A stretch of 64,000 bases of DNA, taken from NCBI RefSeq assembly GCF_003841465.1, contig NZ_REFZ01000010.1:62001-126000 (forward strand), written 5' to 3'. Each line of letters opens with the position of its first letter. Positions within the stretch are counted from its first letter, which is position 1. Both the position numbers and the translations under genes were made by a program. Shown here in pieces: positions 61,463 through 64,000 of the stretch. Below the pieces are notes generated by a model. It saw only the letters and a program-made list of their open reading frames with translations, was not told where the DNA came from and searched no databases. This DNA comes from Natrarchaeobius oligotrophus. Lineage in GTDB: Archaea; Halobacteriota; Halobacteria; Halobacteriales; Natrialbaceae.

Positions 61463-61967
61463 TCCGTCTCGGAGTCGAACTCCGAAGCCTCGCATCGTCT
61501 CGCTGTTTTATCGTGGAGACGGCTAGCGCCGTTACACTCCCTGCGTGCGTGTACGTCGCGCGTCGATTCCGCTGTGGTCGCTTTCGGCGACCGCGTCGGC
61601 CGGAGAACCCGTCCGCTCGCCGCGGCGTTTCGGTAGGAGAAACAGCGGCGGAAATAGAAGGGAACGCCGACGAACCGCCGCTCGCGCCCCGTATGCGTGA
61701 AGTTATCATTCATGCCAGTGACGTCGCCGCCGCGATCATTCGCCACCTCGTCCGAACGATTTTTTCGGAGTACGAAACAAAAGCGCGCATTGCGCCCGAT
61801 TATCACGCTCGAACCGAGAGTCAATTACAGCCGTACAGCTGTAATATACGGTCGTAATTCGGCTGTGTTTCGGCTATCGAAACGCCAGTGTCACGACGGT
61901 GTGGACTCGAACGTCGCGAGACGAACCGAACGAACCGGATCTGAACGAATACGCGTCCGACGACCGA
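61463..61967. other. Intergenic region between convergent genes, 505 bp
   Basis: The region lies between two 3' ends. A perfect inverted repeat ATTACAGC-N6-GCTGTAAT is at 61824-61845. A 54-codon frame (61693-61857, plus) has no matching motif and crosses the inverted repeat. No other feature was seen. Confidence 0.45.
61824..61845. repeat. Perfect 8-bp inverted repeat with 6-bp spacer
   Basis: ATTACAGC and GCTGTAAT are exact inverted copies around CGTACA. The size fits a dimeric regulator's operator or a small hairpin. It is not in front of a recognised gene. Confidence 0.6.
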
Positions 61968-62669
61968 TCAGCCCAGGTACTCGTCGGCCTGCTCGTGGAG
62001 CGGGACGAACCCTTCGGCGCTCGCGGCCCCCGTTCGTTTCCCGAGCGTGGCGTCCTCGGCTGCGACGCCCTCGATGAGGTTGTCGAACTCCGCATCGATG
62101 CCGCCGTGTTCCTCGAGGAACTCGACCTGTGACTCGTGGTGGTCGATAGCCGCGGCCTTTCGGTCTTCGTAGCCGGAGACGTCGACGAACACCGTCGGCT
62201 CGAACGACGACGTCGGCTTTCCAAAGAAGTAGACGTTGTCGGGATCGGACGGCTCGTGGTCCGTTTCGACCAGCGGGAGCGAGGACATGTAGTAGGCGTC
62301 GGTCACGAGGCGAGACGTCACCCGGTGGTCGGGGTGCAGGTCCTCACGGTAGTGAGTCAGGATGAGGTCCGGATCGTGTTCGCGGATCGTCTCGACGATC
62401 GCGAGGCGGTTCTCGAGGGAGTACTCGATGCGCCCGTCCTCGAAGCCGAGAAACGTCACGTCGGTCGCGCCGAGTTCCGCTCCCGAGCGGCGAGCTTCCT
62501 CGGCTCTCGTCTCCGCGATCGCGGCTTCGTTCTCGTCGAAACCACCGTACTCGCCTTTCGTCATGTGCGCGATCGTAACGGTATCCCCGCGGTCTGCGTG
62601 TTTCGCCAGCGTCCCCCCACAGAAGATATCTGCGTCGTCGGGATGTGCAACGATTGCTAACAACTCCAT
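61968..62669 (-). CDS. PIG-L/LmbE family zinc deacetylase, candidate diacetylchitobiose deacetylase
   Basis: The protein has 233 residues from MELLAIVAHPDD; a start 15 nt upstream adds only MWLLH. The zinc motif AHPDD (His9, Asp11, Asp12) and the later HPDHR (near 117) are complete. The family removes acetyl groups from GlcNAc in various compounds, and in Thermococcus and Pyrococcus a PIG-L enzyme deacetylates diacetylchitobiose in chitin breakdown. There is no signal peptide, so it works inside the cell. Next to a sugar transporter and 7 kb from the chitinase array, this role is likely but unproven; mycothiol- or GPI-type substrates do not fit an archaeon. Confidence 0.9.
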   Translation of the reverse strand: MELLAIVAHPDDADIFCGGTLAKHADRGDTVTIAHMTKGEYGGFDENEAAIAETRAEEARRSGAELGATDVTFLGFEDGRIEYSLENRLAIVETIREHDPDLILTHYREDLHPDHRVTSRLVTDAYYMSSLPLVETDHEPSDPDNVYFFGKPTSSFEPTVFVDVSGYEDRKAAAIDHHESQVEFLEEHGGIDAEFDNLIEGVAAEDATLGKRTGAASAEGFVPLHEQADEYLG

Positions 62670-62740
62670 GTGCAACAGCCACATCGAAACGGATCTATTT
62701 CAGGATAACGGACCGTCCCGGCCGAACGTCCACGGAGCGG

Positions 62741-63487
62741 TCACTCGAGCGCGGAGGTGAGCATCCGACTCGCGCTGAGTAACAGTCCCGGAATGTTCTC
62801 TTCGAACCGCTTTCCCGAAAGCTCGTCCGCCTGGCCGGAGACGTAGACGGCGGAGACGAAGTCGTCGGTCCGCAGGCTGACGGCGACGCTGTTGACGTCC
62901 GGGAACTGCTCCTGGCGATCGAGCGAGAAACCGCGCTCGCGGATGCGATTGAGCTCCATCGAGAGCTCGTCGCGATCGGTGATGGTGTGGTCGGTCAGCG
63001 CCGGACAGGTCTCGAGGATGGAATCGATCCGTCGCTCGGGTAGCTCCGCGAGAATCGCTTTTCCGGCGGCGCTGCAGTGGAGGTAGCGCGTGTTGTACGC
63101 GGGGAACGTCCCGCTGTAGTACTGGTCAGCACAGTAGACGTCGATCGCGACGCCGTCTCGCTCGACGACGAGACCCGCGACCTCGTTTGCCATCTCCGCC
63201 AGCTCGTCGACCGGATCGCGAACGGTCCGGATCAGCTCGTTGTTCCACTCGAGCCGGCGAGCACAGTCGAGCAATCGAATCGACGGTCGGTACCGACTCT
63301 CGACTTTCTCGGCGTATCCGAGGGAGACGAGCGTGTTCACGTGTTTGTACGCCGTACTCTTGGTCACGTCGGTCCGGGACGCGATCTCGGTGACGCCCAC
63401 CGGCCGTGGCGCGTCGACGAGCACGTGCAGTACCGAGAACGACCGAACGGTCGCTTCGATCGCTTCCCCCTCCGTTTGCGTACTCAT
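62741..63487 (-). CDS. IclR family transcriptional regulator
   Basis: The protein has 248 residues. An N-terminal winged helix-turn-helix (about 8-68; GVTEIASRTDVTKSTAYKHV is the recognition part) is followed by the IclR ligand-binding domain (about 80-248) with the HCSAAGKAILAELPE motif near 130-145. IclR proteins in haloarchaea control sugar catabolism genes. It is divergent from the SelA-like gene with an 95-bp gap, so it likely regulates that gene and perhaps itself. The effector could be a sugar acid or phosphate. Confidence 0.93.
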   Translation of the reverse strand: MSTQTEGEAIEATVRSFSVLHVLVDAPRPVGVTEIASRTDVTKSTAYKHVNTLVSLGYAEKVESRYRPSIRLLDCARRLEWNNELIRTVRDPVDELAEMANEVAGLVVERDGVAIDVYCADQYYSGTFPAYNTRYLHCSAAGKAILAELPERRIDSILETCPALTDHTITDRDELSMELNRIRERGFSLDRQEQFPDVNSVAVSLRTDDFVSAVYVSGQADELSGKRFEENIPGLLLSASRMLTSALE

Positions 63488-63551
63488 ACCGCGGGCTTCG
63501 GATCGAACCGATATCAGTGTTTCCCAGATCGAAACGGCAGCGGAACCGAAC

Positions 63552-63575
63552 TTTTTTATTCACTATGCACTGAAT
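63552..63575 (+). promoter_or_regulatory. TATA box and possible operator of the SelA-like gene
   Basis: TTTTTTATT (63552-63560) is centred about 27 nt before the ATG at 63583. It is followed by TTCACTATGCACTGAA, an imperfect inverted repeat (TTCA...TGAA) that overlaps the expected transcription start and could bind the divergent IclR regulator. The operator is a guess. Confidence 0.45.
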
Positions 63576-63582
63576 GGACTCC

Positions 63583-64000
63583 ATGGACAGGGCTGTCGAA
63601 GTCAAATCTATCTACGAAGAGCTAGGCGTCCCCGCTGTGGTCAATGCGACCGGAACGAAAACGCGAATCGGCGGAAGCCGCATCCGCAGCGAAGCGATCG
63701 ACGCGATGAAACGAGCCGGCGACTCTTTCGTTCGAATCTCCGATCTACAGGCCGAAGCCAGCGAACGAATCGCCGAGGTGACCGGCGCGGAAGCGGGATA
63801 CGTGACGAGCGGTGCATCCGCAGGGCTCCTGCTCAGCGCCGCCGCTGCACTCGCCGGCCGCGACGTCCACCGGATGGACCTCCTTCCCGAGACGACCGGC
63901 TTCGCCGACGAGATCGTCATGCCCCGAACGCACCGAACCGGCTACGACCACGCGTTCCGGGCCGCCGGCGCGACGATCGTCGACGTCGGCACCAACGACA
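63583..64000 (+). CDS. SelA/DgaE-like PLP-dependent enzyme, 3' end outside the window
   Basis: The first 139 residues are visible and the frame is open to the window end. ELGVPAVVNATGTKTRIGGSR and TGAEAGYVTSGASAGLLLSAAA are typical of the family of L-seryl-tRNA(Sec) selenium transferase-like enzymes that includes D-glucosaminate-6-phosphate ammonia-lyase. The PLP lysine lies further on and is not seen. The ATG at 63583 fits the TATA box for a leaderless mRNA; one at 63574 adds three residues. Selenocysteine synthesis is not expected in haloarchaea, so an amino-sugar-acid or amino-acid lyase is more likely. Together with the IclR regulator and PIG-L deacetylase this supports amino-sugar catabolism. 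Confidence 0.75.
   Translation, partial: MDRAVEVKSIYEELGVPAVVNATGTKTRIGGSRIRSEAIDAMKRAGDSFVRISDLQAEASERIAEVTGAEAGYVTSGASAGLLLSAAAALAGRDVHRMDLLPETTGFADEIVMPRTHRTGYDHAFRAAGATIVDVGTND

Noticed and set aside
61693-61857. 54-codon frame with the inverted repeat
   Set aside because: No family motif or promoter at leaderless distance; kept only as intergenic.

Overview
The window comes from a haloarchaeon. The coding DNA is GC-rich, the proteins are strongly acidic, exported proteins carry twin-arginine signals and often a haloarchaeal lipobox, and TATA boxes sit about 27 nt before start codons, giving leaderless transcripts. The dominant theme is chitin. Known chitin-growing haloarchaea such as Natrarchaeobius or Salinarchaeum are plausible relatives, but the species cannot be fixed from the sequence.

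Layout. (1) 1-689 is the end of a HEAT-repeat protein. (2) 798-10168 is an Opp/Dpp-type ABC transporter (lipoprotein, two permeases, two ATPases), then a TIM-barrel hydrolase-like protein and a cytoplasmic GH9 enzyme. The combination resembles the chitobiose uptake locus of Vibrio. (3) 10252-14211 holds three Gfo/Idh/MocA dehydrogenases. (4) 14345-21690 is an accessory island bounded by a 5'-truncated Orc1/Cdc6 remnant and a decayed IS4-type transposase. Between them lie a fourth Gfo/Idh enzyme, a NUDIX hydrolase, a DegT aminotransferase, a nucleotidyltransferase-fold protein, an MFS exporter and an 80-residue protein made largely of 12-residue repeats. (5) 21767-26802 holds a sugar isomerase-like protein, a metallo-beta-lactamase-fold protein and methionyl-tRNA synthetase.

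(6) 27326-54813 is the centrepiece: fifteen consecutive minus-strand genes for Tat-exported proteins. Ten are GH18 chitinases (five with canonical DGxDxDWE motifs, five-plus-C with Pyrococcus ChiA-like DxDxE motifs; precisely A, C, D, F, H, J are the second kind and B, E, M, N, O carry the first, so eleven GH18 domains in all). The others are a GH20 hexosaminidase, a subtilisin-like protease ending in a chitin-binding domain, a TIM-barrel-like protein with two PKD domains, and a protein with an unrecognised 370-residue C-terminal domain. All except gene C carry a CBM5/12 chitin-binding module and most carry PKD domains. Near-identical DNA blocks shared among genes show duplication and module exchange. 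(7) 55375-60115 is a sugar-type ABC transporter (MalK/G/F and a lipoprotein), probably importing the released sugars. (8) 60311-64000 holds an enolase-superfamily enzyme, a PIG-L deacetylase, an IclR regulator and the start of a SelA-like PLP enzyme, a set that fits amino-sugar catabolism.

Proposed flow: secreted chitinases, the hexosaminidase and the protease open and cut chitin; one or both ABC systems import oligosaccharides; a PIG-L deacetylase and a GH9 exo-glucosaminidase-like enzyme process them inside the cell; dehydrogenases, the enolase-family enzyme and the PLP enzyme handle the monosaccharides. The domain calls are sequence-based; substrates and flow are inference. I saw no rRNA, tRNA or CRISPR array.
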